Assembly (NCBI GenBank): GCA_024811115.1
Contig: JAKOGH010000708.1
Location: 94,953-158,952 of the forward strand
Reading direction: 5' to 3'
DNA length: 64,000 bases
Source of the DNA: Terana coerulea
Lineage: Eukaryota; Basidiomycota; Agaricomycetes; Polyporales; Phanerochaetaceae
Below the pieces are notes generated by a model that was given only the letters and a program-made list of their open reading frames with translations, searched no databases and was not told the DNA's origin. Position 1 is the first letter of the stretch, and each line of letters starts with the position of its first letter. Below are positions 50,681-62,522 of this stretch, one piece after another. Position numbers and translations under genes: made by a program.

Positions 50681-51884
50681 TACCAGTGGCAGGGAACGAC
50701 TCGGAACCAAGTGACGCTGGTGCTATCTCAACTTCGGATACAAAAATATCTTGTTGATAGTCGTATGGGGAGGTGCCATATTACTAGAAGATTAACAAGC
50801 CCTTCATCTTTCGCAATCCACGAAGACTAATTCACTGACATCGGACTCCTCAGTTGAACATCTCACGATTCGTAGGAACCTGCTCAATTTTGCAACAGCA
50901 TCAGCTCTTCAAGCTTCAGCGCCTTCGTTGCTTTAAGGGTCTCGTCAAGTTCAATCCAATGTGAGCTTCCTGTAAGCCTCCCCTCCTCGCTTTCTAGTCC
51001 GTTCGTGACACAGACTGTAGAACAGATTTTCCACTCTGTCCGGTGGGTTGTTGGCCTACTCCGCACAGTGCTACGCCCACCACGACCACGCCCAATTAGC
51101 TCGGTACGGCGGACATGTATTCGATTAAGAGCATACAGGCCAACAGCCGCGAACGTGGCCGATGTTAAAGAAAGCACGGTGCTGGTCAGGCACACCCACT
51201 GCTCGATCCCGTGACACATGATTCTGCTCACTCATGCCGGTGGATAGTCGGAAGTCGGATTCAGCTTCTCGTGCGATGGAATTTGAAACCGTCTTGGCAC
51301 TACAGTGACTATTTTTGCCACTGAATCAGGTACATAAGAGGGGGTGTTGGCTTCTTGTGGCGCTCATGCGCACGCCGTACTGACCTTCTACCTTACCATC
51401 ACAAACTACATAAGCAAGCGCCTCGTTAGGGGTATTATATCTGCGGGTCGGCATGGGATTCACCGGTAAGCCTCTGTTTTTCGGTGCATGAAGCCTGCGC
51501 TTACCGATTGCCTAGTTTTACGTCTCCTGCGGGAGCTTGTTGAAACATGACCCGGCGCCGTATAGAGTCGCTAAGCGAAGGTCTGGCATGCAGTACGTCG
51601 GTAGCGCATTTCTCCGACCACCATCGGACAATACAAAGAAAAGCCGTGGGAGCTGCGCATTATGTTATTCACGCGACAGCCAAACACGATGGAATTTCAG
51701 GCACTCCCGACATGTGTAAGGGTGTGATGGTGTTCAAGTTATGTGCTCGGCGAGAGCTCCTCAAAATTGTCAAGCTGACTTACGCTCATCATCAGTCTTT
51801 CTTGCAATATAAAAGGATGGACTGGACAAGACCATTCGTTAGGCCAACAACCTAGCTCATCGTCGCCGAACCACTTCTGTCAAG
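50681..51884. other. Spacer, no gene seen
   Basis: About 1.2 kb between the GH1 gene and the crystallin-like gene. Apart from the TATA box at its right end I see no supported feature; short ORFs on both strands lack motifs. Confidence 0.4.
51808..51816 (+). promoter_or_regulatory. TATA box of the crystallin-like gene
   Basis: TATAAAAGG is a near-perfect TATA element 77 bp upstream of the ATG at 51885. Confidence 0.75.
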
Positions 51885-52556
51885 ATGTACTTCACCGTCT
51901 CGCAAAGCTTTGTCCTTGCTACGGCAGCACTCTTTGGCTCCGCCTTCTCCACCCCTCTCGAGCAGCGACAGGGCGGGTCGGACTGGAAGTATTCTGTCGG
52001 ATGGGACGGGGTTACGCTCGACCCCGCCGTGATTGGTACGGACATTGGGCCTGTGTCCAACCTGACTGGCACTCTCCAGGTGAGCTCTACAAACCTCAGA
52101 CGCGAAGTGCTCGCTGACTCCCCGTCTGCAGAAACGCACCGTCGGGGGCGTTTTCATCTGCACGGACATCAATTGGGGCGGCAAGTGCGGCTACGCCGTG
52201 CAGCCCCTGGGTGAATGCATCAAGCTCGGCAACGACTGGAACAAGCAGATCTCCAGCTTTGGACCCGACCAATGCACAACTTGCGCCGGTAAGCTGCATC
52301 TTCGATGTTTGTGTGAACGCACCATACTGACGTCAAAGTTTCTTAGCTCACGAGTATGTTAACTAATGCTATGCTAAGTGTATGACAGTACTAGTGGTCG
52401 CTCATTTATTTGTTTTACAGTGACAGCGAATGCGGGAAGGAAGGATCGGGTCTTTTCTGGACCTTCAACTTCCCTGGAGATGCAACCGGTGGCCTCGGCA
52501 CATCCTTGCCTTGGAACGACCGTATCTCGTCTTTCGATTGCTTCCAGAGCTGTTAG
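51885..52556 (+). CDS. Small secreted beta/gamma-crystallin-like protein
   Basis: Three or more exons. The first gives a signal peptide (MYFTVSQSFVLATAALFGSA) and a short pro-like EQRQ, then a Tyr/Trp-bearing segment ending VSNLTGTLQ (one N-glycosylation site). Exon 2 reads VFICTDINWGGKCGYAVQPL and GECIKLGNDWNKQISSFGPD, the Greek-key pattern of beta/gamma crystallins, which often bind calcium at the DxxSS-like turn. The last exon (GLFWTFNFPGDATGGLG, then WNDRISSFDCFQSC) repeats the ISSF motif and ends at TAG 52554-52556. Seven or more cysteines suggest disulfides. The join between exon 2 and the last exon (52290-52420) is uncertain and may include a tiny exon. Role unknown; such proteins are common among fungal secreted proteins. 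Confidence 0.75.
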
Positions 52557-54184
52557 CCGCAAGAGTGTAGGTCAAGAGCGTCCCTTCGGCTAGGATAAAT
52601 ATCTGAACGCTTCGCTATCTCTTAGGAACTTCCCTCTCTGTTGCATACTGTATGTGGGTGGTTAGACGACCTATTTTTATAAAATGCCCTTGCGTTTTCT
52701 CGTTGCGTGAACCTTGGCTCGATGTCATAGAGGCGCTTGTTGGACAGGAAGCCGCACGTATGCCGTTGCTACGCTGTCTCTGGCACTCCTGGTACCCAGT
52801 ACTTTTAGTTTTTCCGTGCGTCTCTGCGATGGTGTGCATGCTCTTGCTCTGCTCTTCCGAACAAGTAGTACAACTGAGAAGTTTGTTCCCCGCCACCTTC
52901 AGCGGGCCAGCGCTAGCGCTCAGCGTTCAATTTGAGCGCTTAAATATCCGAGCATGTTCGACCTCGACCACCAACATCCCCAGCAGCAACGATCGCGTAA
53001 TAAATGCCATAGTTACTTTCCCACTTCCTTACATTGCAGCAAAGGATGCACATGTAGTTCAGGAGGGTTTAGGGAAGCACAGGTGAGTGTGGGTGACCTC
53101 AATAAACGAACATTTCCGAGCTCATGTACATAGACCCTGCTTCTCTTGGTTACCCTAGCGTGCCTGTTGCTTGACAGTTATACACCTTATCACAAGCTTA
53201 AGAATGTTCTTATTCTGATATAGGAGCTGCTCGCGTCATTTCAACAGTAAGACGGCCCAGTGATGCGCAATTCTGACCCAGCGGCACTCAGCTGCAGGGC
53301 CTCGAGCCGGGATCGTCCAATACAAACCACGGACTTCGAGAGAACGGCTGCGAATGCCAACCTGCGGCTCCGCAAAATGATTAGAAACGAGAGCTCTGGG
53401 CCGCAGTGCTGAAAACGTTGCTCCCTTTCAAGCCTTTTCCGTCGTGAGCCTGACCGCTTGGGAGTCCATCTCCCGCTTTGTTCCCACCTGGCCGATGCCC
53501 CGCATGCACTGAAAGTTTGCCTCCTTCTAGTGCGCTGTCCCAAACTCTCCTTGCGTACTCCGAGCATGCAAGTCCTCCATCGTTCGTCTGGGGAACGTGC
53601 TCCTACTTGGGCGACGACTCCTGTCGATGTTTCCGTCGACAACCGCATTTCCAGGCTTTCCCTGCTGAACTTCCACAATATCCTTATCACAGGGCTGCCA
53701 CCAATAGTCACTTGCCGAAGGCCATAAGACTCATGTTGGATGACTCACGCCCACTTACGGGGGACACCAGCCGCAACCGCGCTGGCAGTTTCTATGCAGC
53801 GCGTCCTGCTTGTCAAACGTTCACCGCGATATCTTCGTGTCTCACGTCGTTCGCATGCTAGCGAACCCTATCAGCGATAGGTGCTGGCACTGACGCTACC
53901 CCAAGGCCGCTTACCCAGCTAGCGATGTTACTCGCATGACGACCACGCGCGAGCTGAGCTTCTAGCGCAACAGGCGAAGGTGAGCTGCTCCGTCCTCGCG
54001 CCACAGTACTTAAGTCATAAGCCGTCCTGATAGTGCAAATTGCCCCATGCGCTCCCGCGTGCTGCACCTTAGGCTGCGGCGCGTTCTGGCCCCCTCATCC
54101 TGCTCTACGGCGCAGTGTCGATCACTGCCCATAATTAATTCATGCAGATCCGGCATTTGCAAATCCACTCGTTGATAGCAGAGT
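52557..54184. other. Spacer, no gene seen
   Basis: 1.6 kb without a recognisable gene. The minus-strand frame 53711-53241 is the longest, but its product is Arg-rich and motif-free and looks like chance. Confidence 0.4.
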
Positions 54185-55720
54185 ATGGATGATACTTCTC
54201 CGGATCAGATGTGAGTCTGCTGCTAGTGTGCGCGATACGCTGCTGGCTTGCTGAGAATAACACCCAGATTTTTGTGTAACTGCTTGCATCTTATGGGCAT
54301 CGGTGAGTCAACTTGGGACACAGAATGACGTATACTTCATTATCTGGGATAACCAGTGGTTTTGTACTACGATCATTTGATCACATTTGGAGACGAGTAT
54401 TCGCTCATCTGGCAGAATGCTGGGTCCATTGCATCGATATTCTTCTTCATCAACAGGTATTGGGCCTTCTTCACAGTAAGTCAACTACCACTCTCATCGC
54501 GACTGACGGCTCAACGTGTGCGCGCATGCAGAACATAGCCATAGTCGGCAACTTCACCCCATTCACCTCAAAGACTGTAAGGCTCCCCGCCTCCGCAAAC
54601 CGTTGCCGTGCTCACAATGGGAATAGACATGTCAATACTACGAATTCTTCCGCGAAATGACGTTGGTCGCAGGACAGATTCTGATCGGCCGTATGTTTTC
54701 CTCCCATCTGTCTTTGTGACCCCTGCTCATGTATCAATGTAGTTAATCAACTGCTAAGGACGTACGCTCTATACGGCCGAGACCGTCGCATCGCTGCATT
54801 CCTCCTAGCCGTTGGTTGTGCCATCATCGGCATATCCATTGTACGTGTTATCCACTTTGTGACTCTGGCAGACATTGATATTTGTTCCAATCAGTATGTC
54901 GTGCTTGGTCAAAGACCTGAAGTCTCATTAGTAGGCGGGTGCCACTCGATCGCGCCAATCAATGCGTAAGTCCACCTGGCACAACCCGTCACTATGCTTT
55001 GCTGACCTTCACTCGTGATCCAGAGCTATTCGTGAGGAATTATCGTCGATGTCACTGTACCTGCACTAACAACGACCTTTTGATTCAGGGCTAGCGGTCG
55101 CTTGGGAAGGCCTGTTTCTATACGACTTGCTCATCTTCTGCCTCACCATCTTCAAAACCTATAAAGACCGCTTCCGCTATGCGTCCAAGCGCGGAAACGA
55201 CCTCGTTAGCCTGATGTTACGAGATGGCGCGTCCACTCCTTTTAGGACGCGATGAAGCGGATCTGACTCTGTTGCAGGTGCGGTCTACTTCGGGGTCATG
55301 GCTTGCGCGCAATGTGCCAATGCCTTGACATACTACGTGAGTCCTCTATCTCCATATGCGCCTCTCATGCTGACGGTGCCCCCAGATCTTGCCAGTAAGC
55401 ACGAACACCCGCAGCGCGACGCAGCACACCATGCTCACGGCACCACACCAATCTAGCCCGCCATGCGCGGCGTCCTCTCCACGTTCGCGAGCAGCGTCTC
55501 CGTGTCGATGATGTCGCGCTTCACGCTGAACCTGCACAGGCGCAGAGCAGAGCTGGCGCGCCAGCACTCGTCGCCGAGCAAGTTCGACATCGAGGTCTGG
55601 CCGACGCGCTACATGTCGGTCCGTTACGAGGCGAGCGTGGTGCGCACCAGGGTGCCCGCTGATACGCTGCTGGCGTACCCAGCTGACCGGCGGTGGGCTG
55701 TGTATTGTGCGGAGCCATAG
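54185..55720 (+). CDS. DUF6533 multi-pass membrane protein (third complete copy)
   Basis: The ATG at 54185 opens MDDTSPDQ-IFLCNCLHLMG, followed by the signature VVLYYDHLITFGDEYSLIW, FFFINRYWAFF-NIAIVGNF, CQYYEFFREMTLVAGQILIG, LLRTYALYGRDRRIAAFLLA, VVLGQRPEVSLVGGCH, AVAWEGLFLYDLLIFCLTIF, LVSLMLRDG-AVYFGVMAC and SMMSRFTLNLHRR, then a basic/acidic tail ending CAEP. Exon phases fit; one intron after LRDG starts with GC (GCGCGT). This copy belongs to a different subfamily from the two at 3.6-7.9 kb (LYYDH..TFGDE rather than YDY..TLPLEIE) and is closest to the copy at 62.5 kb. Confidence 0.8.
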
Positions 55721-56019
55721 GAACATGACGGTTCATGCAGGCTCTTCGCGGCTCAAGCGCTCACATTGAAAGGCGACTGCGGTGGGAGCAACCACCTATC
55801 ATCGCGCTCGCGACAAGTAGTAAAAGCTGCTCCTGGTGCATCTCGCCGAGAGGGGCAGAGCCAGGGTAACCGGTTCGCACAACTGTATTCTTACAGACTA
55901 CGCACTGGAAGGTCATACATAGATGAGGATTGCTCTTTCGTTCTGCGATAGATGGTGCATTGCGTGTGGGGTACAAATACATGCTATTGTTGATTTCATT
56001 CTTGTTGTGGTGCTTCTGT

Positions 56020-56681
56020 TTACTCCCTCCAACCCTCGAGGTTCACCTCGTCACGCTTCTGCAAGTCATCCGCGGTGCCATACTGGTCAGAGCCCTGCAG
56101 GTTGCGCTTGCGCGGGCCGCCGTGCAGCTCCGTGCTCGTCATGCCACCCGCGGGCTTGCCGATGCCACCGTACACGTCCCGCGAGGTCGCGCCGGTGAGC
56201 GTATCCGCCGCCGACGTCTGCTCCGCCCAGGGGTCGTTGTCGACGACGGTGATGCTGTCGGGTGCCGGACTCAAGGGCTGCGCCTGGCCCGTCGCGAAGC
56301 CTGATGCTGGCGGGTTCGGTCAGATTAGACGGGGCAGCAAAACGTTCAGAGCGTACTGGGCGGATTGGTATTTCTCTCGTCGGGCCTGCCGCCGCCGCTT
56401 CTGCCCGTTGGAGGTGGGAGGTGCTCGTCGGGACGCAGCGGCGGAGCTCCACCAGAGCCACGCTCGGCATTGCTCTGCTTACTAGGAGCCTCTTCTACAC
56501 ATTCTCTTTCGTCAATCCACTCTTCAGCGACAACATGCGAAAGCGGCGCACCTTTCGGGAACACCTCTACGAAGTGGTGACCACTGGTCGCCTTCTCGGC
56601 GCCAGGGATGCGGTTGATGTTCGCGTCGCTGCCGACGTAGTCGTTGTGGCGGGCGTCGGTGATTGTAGCGCTACCAGACAT
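56020..56681 (-). CDS. Unknown 201-aa hydrophilic protein
   Basis: Two exons, 56681-56357 and 56300-56020, fit in phase across a 56-nt intron and start at ATG 56681. The sequence (MSGSATITDARHNDYVGSDA at the start; HHFVEVFPKGAPLSHVVAEE in the first half; GATSRDVYGGIGKPAGGM in the second) is hydrophilic, Gly/Asp/Glu-rich, without signal peptide or membrane segment. It has the look of a disordered, stress-type small protein, but I cannot name a family. Frame consistency over the splice supports a real gene. Confidence 0.5.
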
Positions 56682-57115
56682 GATGAAGTAATTTTATAGG
56701 TGAATGAGTATGCAAGGGGTCGTGAGGCGGTCGTTGCGGTCGAAATTGAGAGAAACCATATCCTTCGTCAAGTATATATACTTTGGCAGAACGTGCCGAG
56801 GAGCCGAAGGAGGAGCTTTGCGTCACAAATCTCAGCATTGTCCACCTGTGTGGCGAAGCTCGAGCCAAGCTGTGAGCGACTTGGCGAGCCTGGCGGGGTA
56901 TATGACGTTAAAGCGCCCGACGGCCGAGCGGGCGGCAGGCTCTCTTTGGCGTGTTCTTGGAGTCGACGCTGTTGCGAGTGGAACCGGAAGCAAATTCCTC
57001 GGCGGCCAACACCGCGAAGCAAGAAAATGAAAAAGGCTCATATCGCGGAAAATCCTTTGTATATCTAGGTAAACAAGGCTATCAAGTGTGCAGCTAACGA
57101 TACAAAATATCAAGT
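56682..57115. other. Spacer upstream of the unknown gene, downstream of the permease
   Basis: Only the unknown protein's promoter is expected here. No gene seen. Confidence 0.4.
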
Positions 57116-59407
57116 CTAGTCGAGCACTTTCCTCATGACATTCCTCGAGATGCCGTCGTCTTGTACCACGCGCTCGCGCACGACCCGGTAGCCGTGCCTT
57201 CTAGGAAGCCATTGATACCGGACATACCAATACAGAACGCCAATGAAAGACATTGCGAAGCCCGTGAAGACATGGAGCTGGACTGCGAGTTAGTGGAGGC
57301 AACAGCGGGATTGTGTGGCAAACGTACCCAGTAAGGCAGGCTTTCGTATGGTCTGGAGTTCGGGGTGGGAGGGACTAGCGGAGCGAACACGAGAAAGAGA
57401 TTGGAGGCGAAAAAGAACACGATCACTGGTAGGTATGCGCGGAAGGGCGGGTTCCACTTGTACGATGCCCCGAGGGCGAAGTAAGGAATGTGCAGGAAGA
57501 GCAGCCCTCCAGAAACGAGCGGTGTTGATTATCGACAGCGGATATGTTGAGACTAGCACCATGTCAGCTTATGGCGTAAGACGGTGCGCGACTAAATATA
57601 CGCACCGTTCAACATGAATAGATACGCGTCACCCGCCGGAACGGCCGCAATGAAGAAAGCCGTCACCAGGAACTGCGCGAAGAGACCAGCCAAGGGCGCG
57701 TCGAATGGCTTGTTGCTGGCGAAGAACTTGGAGAAGGGTAGAATGCCTTCACAACCCAGTTCTTGTATGACTGCGTTACCCAGCACGGTTGAGCTTACCA
57801 ATGAAGCACGCAAGATCAAACAGCGACATACCTCGCCCGTGCGAGAACAGGACAGCGAGTACATTCCCGAGGGTTGACAGGGCCACTATACCACTAACTA
57901 TCTAGTGAGGCTTCGTGAGCACCATTGATTTTCAGAACGAAGTGCACACTCACCCTCTCCGTCCAAGGACCATACAGCCTCCCAAAGAATAGTGCTGCGG
58001 CAATCCTCCCGCTGCCGAGGATCGTGTCCTTGTCTACTACCGCATAGTACGCCACGTTCACGAGCATGTATGCCGCCGTAATTGCGATCATCGCTACTGG
58101 TGCAGCACGCTTGATTGTTCGCACCAGGATCACGGATTTCCGAGAGCGCATAGTTGGCATTAGAATAACCAATAAACGACCTGAGTATATGGCCGGGTCA
58201 GTCAACACTGTATGGTGCGCGGAGAAGATGAGCATGGCGCACCAGATGACATTGTACAGCCCAGTTACAAACGCATTCGCGCCTCCGCTCCCGCTACCCT
58301 TCCACATTGTGTCCCACTCAAAGTTTTTCGGAGGCTGTCAAAGGAACGCATATCAGCACTTATCTGTGCAACACCACAATGGACAACGTACATTCTGCAG
58401 CCGGAACCCCGGCACACCAAGCAACACTGCCAACCCGCTGAGGGCAATCCAGAACAGGACGACGAGCTTGAAGGTGCCGAGGATGTTCTGCAGGCGGATG
58501 CCCCACCGGATGTGCGTGCCGTGCAGGAGGAACGCGAAGGTGATGCAGAGCAGGCTGGCGGCGCGCGCCGCGCCAGGCGAGGACGCGTGCGTCGGGTCGA
58601 ACGCGTGCAGCGCGTACTCGCCGAAGACGGACGTCGAGGCGGATTGCCAGCCCTCCGGAGGGACGTTAGCGACAAGAGCTTCAACGGGACGGGGAACGGA
58701 GGAGGGCTCACGATGAAGACGGCGTACATGGTGTAGATGCACGTTGCAAGGAACTGGGGTCGCCGGAAGATGAACTCGAGGTAGTTTTTCTCGCCGCCGC
58801 TGCGGGGAGGCCCTGTATGCGCGCATATAAGCACTTTATGATAGTAACGCACATGGAGGAGGCGCACCGTGCCCAGTTCGATGTACACTGTCGTCCCGCA
58901 CGCTGCGACGAGGGCGCCGATGAGCCACATGACGAGCGACAGCCCGACGCTGCCCGACGAACGCAGGATGACGCTCGGTGTGGCGAAGATGCTGCCAGAA
59001 AGCGCATATATTGAGCTTCGTGCAGTCTGGCGAGGCTGGGCAGACTCACCCTGTCCCAATTACGCGGTTGAAAATCAAGAACGACGCGCTCATGAAGCCT
59101 ATGAGTGAATTCAGCACAAGCTGCAAAGAGGACTGAAGAAATGTGCATACCAATCTGGCGTTTCTCGTGAGGGACGTCGTCTGCCCATTCGTCTCGTTCC
59201 GCAGCTATACATTCATTGTTCGTCAACGTTCAGAGAGCACAACTTGGACCACGCACCGTCCCCATCCTCCGGTTCCTCGACTCGCAAAGGCGACGCATGT
59301 CCATACGTTTCCCGTCTACCTCGCGCGGTCAACAGCGGCTCTTGCTCATGTGCTTCGACGTCGTGCGCAAGCTCAGCGGGCTGGCTTGCCGTCGGCGATG
59401 CAGGCAT
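57116..59407 (-). CDS. Amino-acid permease, LAT/MUP1-like
   Basis: An APC-superfamily transporter with about 12 helices, most like fungal high-affinity methionine permeases. The ATG at 59407 opens a hydrophilic cytoplasmic N-terminus (MPASPTASQPAELAHDVEAH), then RQIGFMSASFLIFNRVIGTG, the helix-1 motif, and IFATPSVILRSSGSVGLSLV. Later: SGGEKNYLEFIFRRPQF, SVFGEYALHAFD, SFIGYSNANYALSEIRDP, LSTLGNVLAVLFSHGR, GILPFSKFFASNKPFDAPLA and a C-terminal HGYRVVRERVVQDD. Stop at 57116. Three single-base breaks: run of four at 58804-58807 (one missing), CC at 58124-58125 (one extra), and one extra base near 57516-57521. Each correction restores a family motif. Two short introns were placed from phase and homology. 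Confidence 0.85.
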
Positions 59408-59801
59408 GGCTACGGTCTAAGTAGCAGAAGACTGTGCGCGTGAGAGCGTCTCGAAAATACGGCCGGCCGGGATAACAAGTCGGAGTACAGTCAGAGTCGA
59501 ACACATGCATGGTCGTGGTGAAGTGTGTGGAAGCGCGGTCGCGCGAGTCCGGCCTCATATCACGCGTGAATTGGACGCAATCTCGATGGACGGCGTGATC
59601 ACCGATCTTAGGAGAGAAATGAACAGATTTGAATAGCTATGAACGCGGGAACGGCGATGCACATAGATGCTGTAGCCACAAACGATGCCCTCCAGCCAGC
59701 AAAGAATCGCATGCAACAAAGCCATTGATAGTTGTGTTATGTGTTATACAGCTTGCGTCCGACTCATAATACAGTGTATTGAATTTATGCTGCTGTCCTG
59801 A
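59408..59801. other. Spacer, no gene seen
   Basis: It holds the permease promoter and the cyclophilin 3' flank; nothing further recognised. Confidence 0.45.
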
Positions 59802-60508
59802 TCAGACGGTGCCCGACGCCGCGATGGTGACCTTCGCCGACGGCTTGCCAGAGGCGGAGCCAAGGCTCTCGACCTTCTTCACGACGTCCATACCCTCGAC
59901 GACCTCACCTGCGATCGCCACCCATCAGCATGACGCAATTCAGCACAAAATGGCAAGACGCACCGAAGACGACGTGGTTGTTGTCGAGCCAGCTGGTGAC
60001 GACGGTGGTGATGAAGAACTGCGAGCCGTTGGTGTTCTTGCCGGCGTTGGCCATGGAGAGCTGGCCAGGCTTCTCGTGCTTGAGGCGGAAGTTCTCGTCC
60101 TCGAACTTCTCGCCGTAGATGGACTTGCCGCCGGTGCCGTTGCCCCGAGTGAAGTCACCGCCCTGGAGCATGAACTGCAGGCAGAGACGGGAAGAAGAGT
60201 GAGTTTGTGTGCAGACGGCGCCACGTCCGAGCAGCGCACCTGGGGGATGACACGGTGGAAGCTCGAACCGGCGTAGCCGAAGCCGTGCTGACCGGTGGCG
60301 AGCTCACGGAAGTTCCGTGTGGTCTTGGGCACGACGTCGTCCCTGAGCTTGAAGACGATGCGCCCCGCGGGCTGGTCGTTAATGGTAATATCAAACTGCA
60401 GAAAGGGTAGCGATGAGTTTTACAGCGCGTAAAAAGTTTGCGCAGACGGGGGAAGATTGTCCCCGCCTACGGTCGACTGAGCGGGAGACTCACGAAGACG
60501 TTAGCCAT
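59802..60508 (-). CDS. CPR1: Cyclophilin A, peptidyl-prolyl isomerase
   Basis: Four exons give 162 residues, the usual size of a single-domain cytosolic cyclophilin. It catalyses cis-trans isomerisation of prolyl bonds and is the cyclosporin A receptor. The ATG at 60508 opens [20 protein letters not shown]. The active-site Arg lies in [20 protein letters not shown], followed by [16 protein letters not shown] and the cyclosporin-contacting Trp in [11 protein letters not shown]. The end is ASGTV, with TGA at 59802-59804. Every splice phase fits and no frame break was found. Confidence 0.96.
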
Positions 60509-62522
60509 GGTGATGAAGAGAAAAGAGAGGGTGGAGGAGCGGTATGTCGAGAACGGTCGTCTTAAACTGGTCGGGCACTGCCGAGCCTAGGAGATCAGCC
60601 TGTAAAATCAAAAATGGATTATCTAACCGCCGTGACATCCATCTGAATCTGTAACGTCACTCGCCCTCTCCCAGCTTTGCTTTCACCCATGACGACGTGT
60701 GTCGTCCTGGGCCTGCGCAGGCCCTCGCAGGGTCAGAAGTTCGACCACGTTCGTCTGTATTCAAGGCTGTGAGTGTCTGGAGTGGTCTGCTCCCAGTTTG
60801 ATGCGTCGTTTCTGCTTTGCGCAACGCTTTAGGACGCTTTCCACACGCACGCCTCTGTCATCTCTCCGACGGCGGTCCATTGGGCATGTGGACCATCAGG
60901 GGGCTCGCTGTGTCTTCACAGCCCCTGGTGTTCTCCATTGTAGCCCGAACGCTGGTATGTTACGATGGTGCCTCTCTCTGAGACCGTCTAGGCCGGTACC
61001 CATCCTGCCGACATCCATCCGTTAGTCAGCTCCCCAACGGATGAGGGATTCCTGCAGTCGCTCCGGTGGACTCCTTCGACGACTGAGGCAAGAAGTACCG
61101 GCACAACTCTCACAACCGTCGAATACTCCGAGCAACAGGTCATCTGCGGACCCTGGAAGTCACCCTGTCCTAGACAATACGAGACCAGGATCACCGTGTG
61201 GATTCAATCGGACTCTGGCCTTCTGCAGTGGACTTGAAGAAGGCCCTCGGCCTGACCAACCTTCTCTACATTCCGGACAGTTCGTTTATCTCCATCTTGT
61301 ACCTTATGCTGCGTTTGCTCGCCATCCTCTGCCGTAGATGCGCCCAGGTCCCATTCGGGGCTTCTCTTGTTCTCTACGGCTCAGCACTACTTTCCTCCTT
61401 ATGGGCTAGGTCCGGAGTCTTCGCATCCCGACTTACGCGCTTCTATCGAGCTGCGATGAGCGGAAATCACCCATATCCAAATTACGCCTCTACACAGCTT
61501 GCGAATCATGAATGGAATGGCTGGTTTGGAGTGCCGAACAAGTCAGGATGGTTTACAAAGATAGATTTACGCCATCAGTGTCGAAAAGATAGATCTGTGC
61601 CACACCTCCACGCTCGTGGCATTGTCCAGTCGACCGCAGATCTAGGTGTTTGTGTGAAGAGGCAGCAGATATTGATATTTTACTCACTGATTATACCAGT
61701 GGACTTCACGGAGGCTGAGCTCACGGCTCGCGGACTTGAGCAAAGTTCTCGGCCTAAACAACGTTAAGCTTCTCATGCCCCGAACAGCTTCTCTACTGCT
61801 CCCTCTTGTTCCGCTTCACTCACCGTTGACTTCGACAGATGTACGCAGCTCTATTCCAGCACTTCTGTCGTTCGACCCTGTAATGTCCTGGGAGTGGCTT
61901 GGGTTTGCTCCGGAGTCTTCGCACTACCTCTCGACCCACAGCGCCTTATGGGGCCTATGACAGTGGGAGGGGCGACCCGTGGTCGGCTCCCATGCATTTG
62001 CGGCCCTAGTCTTCTGTTGTAGAACGGAGTGTGCGGTACTAAGCACTAGAATTTCATTTCATAGACTTTGCATCCCAGCTTGATTGACAGCTTTATACCA
62101 ATAATCAAGTTCGTCGTGACTGACGTCCTCGACGGCGAGGATACTGTCCAGCTCATGTCTAGCCTGTTGCACATATGTCAACTGCTCCCAGTCTACCAAC
62201 TGGCAACAAATGCACCAAAAGGTGCTGTGCATCGGGCTACCGTCGCGGTCGTCGATCCTGCCAGTGCTGATCTCGGCGCAGACGGCGTTTAGTGCGCAGA
62301 TGCTGGCATCAATCTGTGGCTCCCACGGATCATCACATTCTCCAGAATCCTTGCACAATAGTGCACAATGCGCACCAGGCAGGAAGTTTCACGATGCCGG
62401 CACCCATGCGGAGTATAAGGACCTACTTTGCCTTCCTTCTCCCCGACGTCGTCGTTGTGCGGCACTGCGCTATGCGTCTCGGCGTCGGCGTGTCCTCTGA
62501 GCCTGCCACTTAGCATCGCGTC
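60509..62522. other. 2-kb region without intact gene; degenerate duplicated sequence
   Basis: Two stretches about 490 bp apart share fragments (for example GTCCGGAGTCTTCGCA near 61410 with CTCCGGAGTCTTCGCA near 61910, and CAGTGGACTT near 61218 and 61699). The frames around them read like decayed leucine-rich sequence (VDLKKALGLTNLLY; an analogous LGLNNVKLL), which recalls F-box/LRR proteins common in mushrooms, but stops interrupt every frame. I treat it as a likely gene relic. Confidence 0.35.

Noticed and set aside
53241..53711. 156-codon minus-strand ORF
   Set aside because: No motif, Arg/Ser-rich low-quality translation, no splice partner and no neighbour supporting it.
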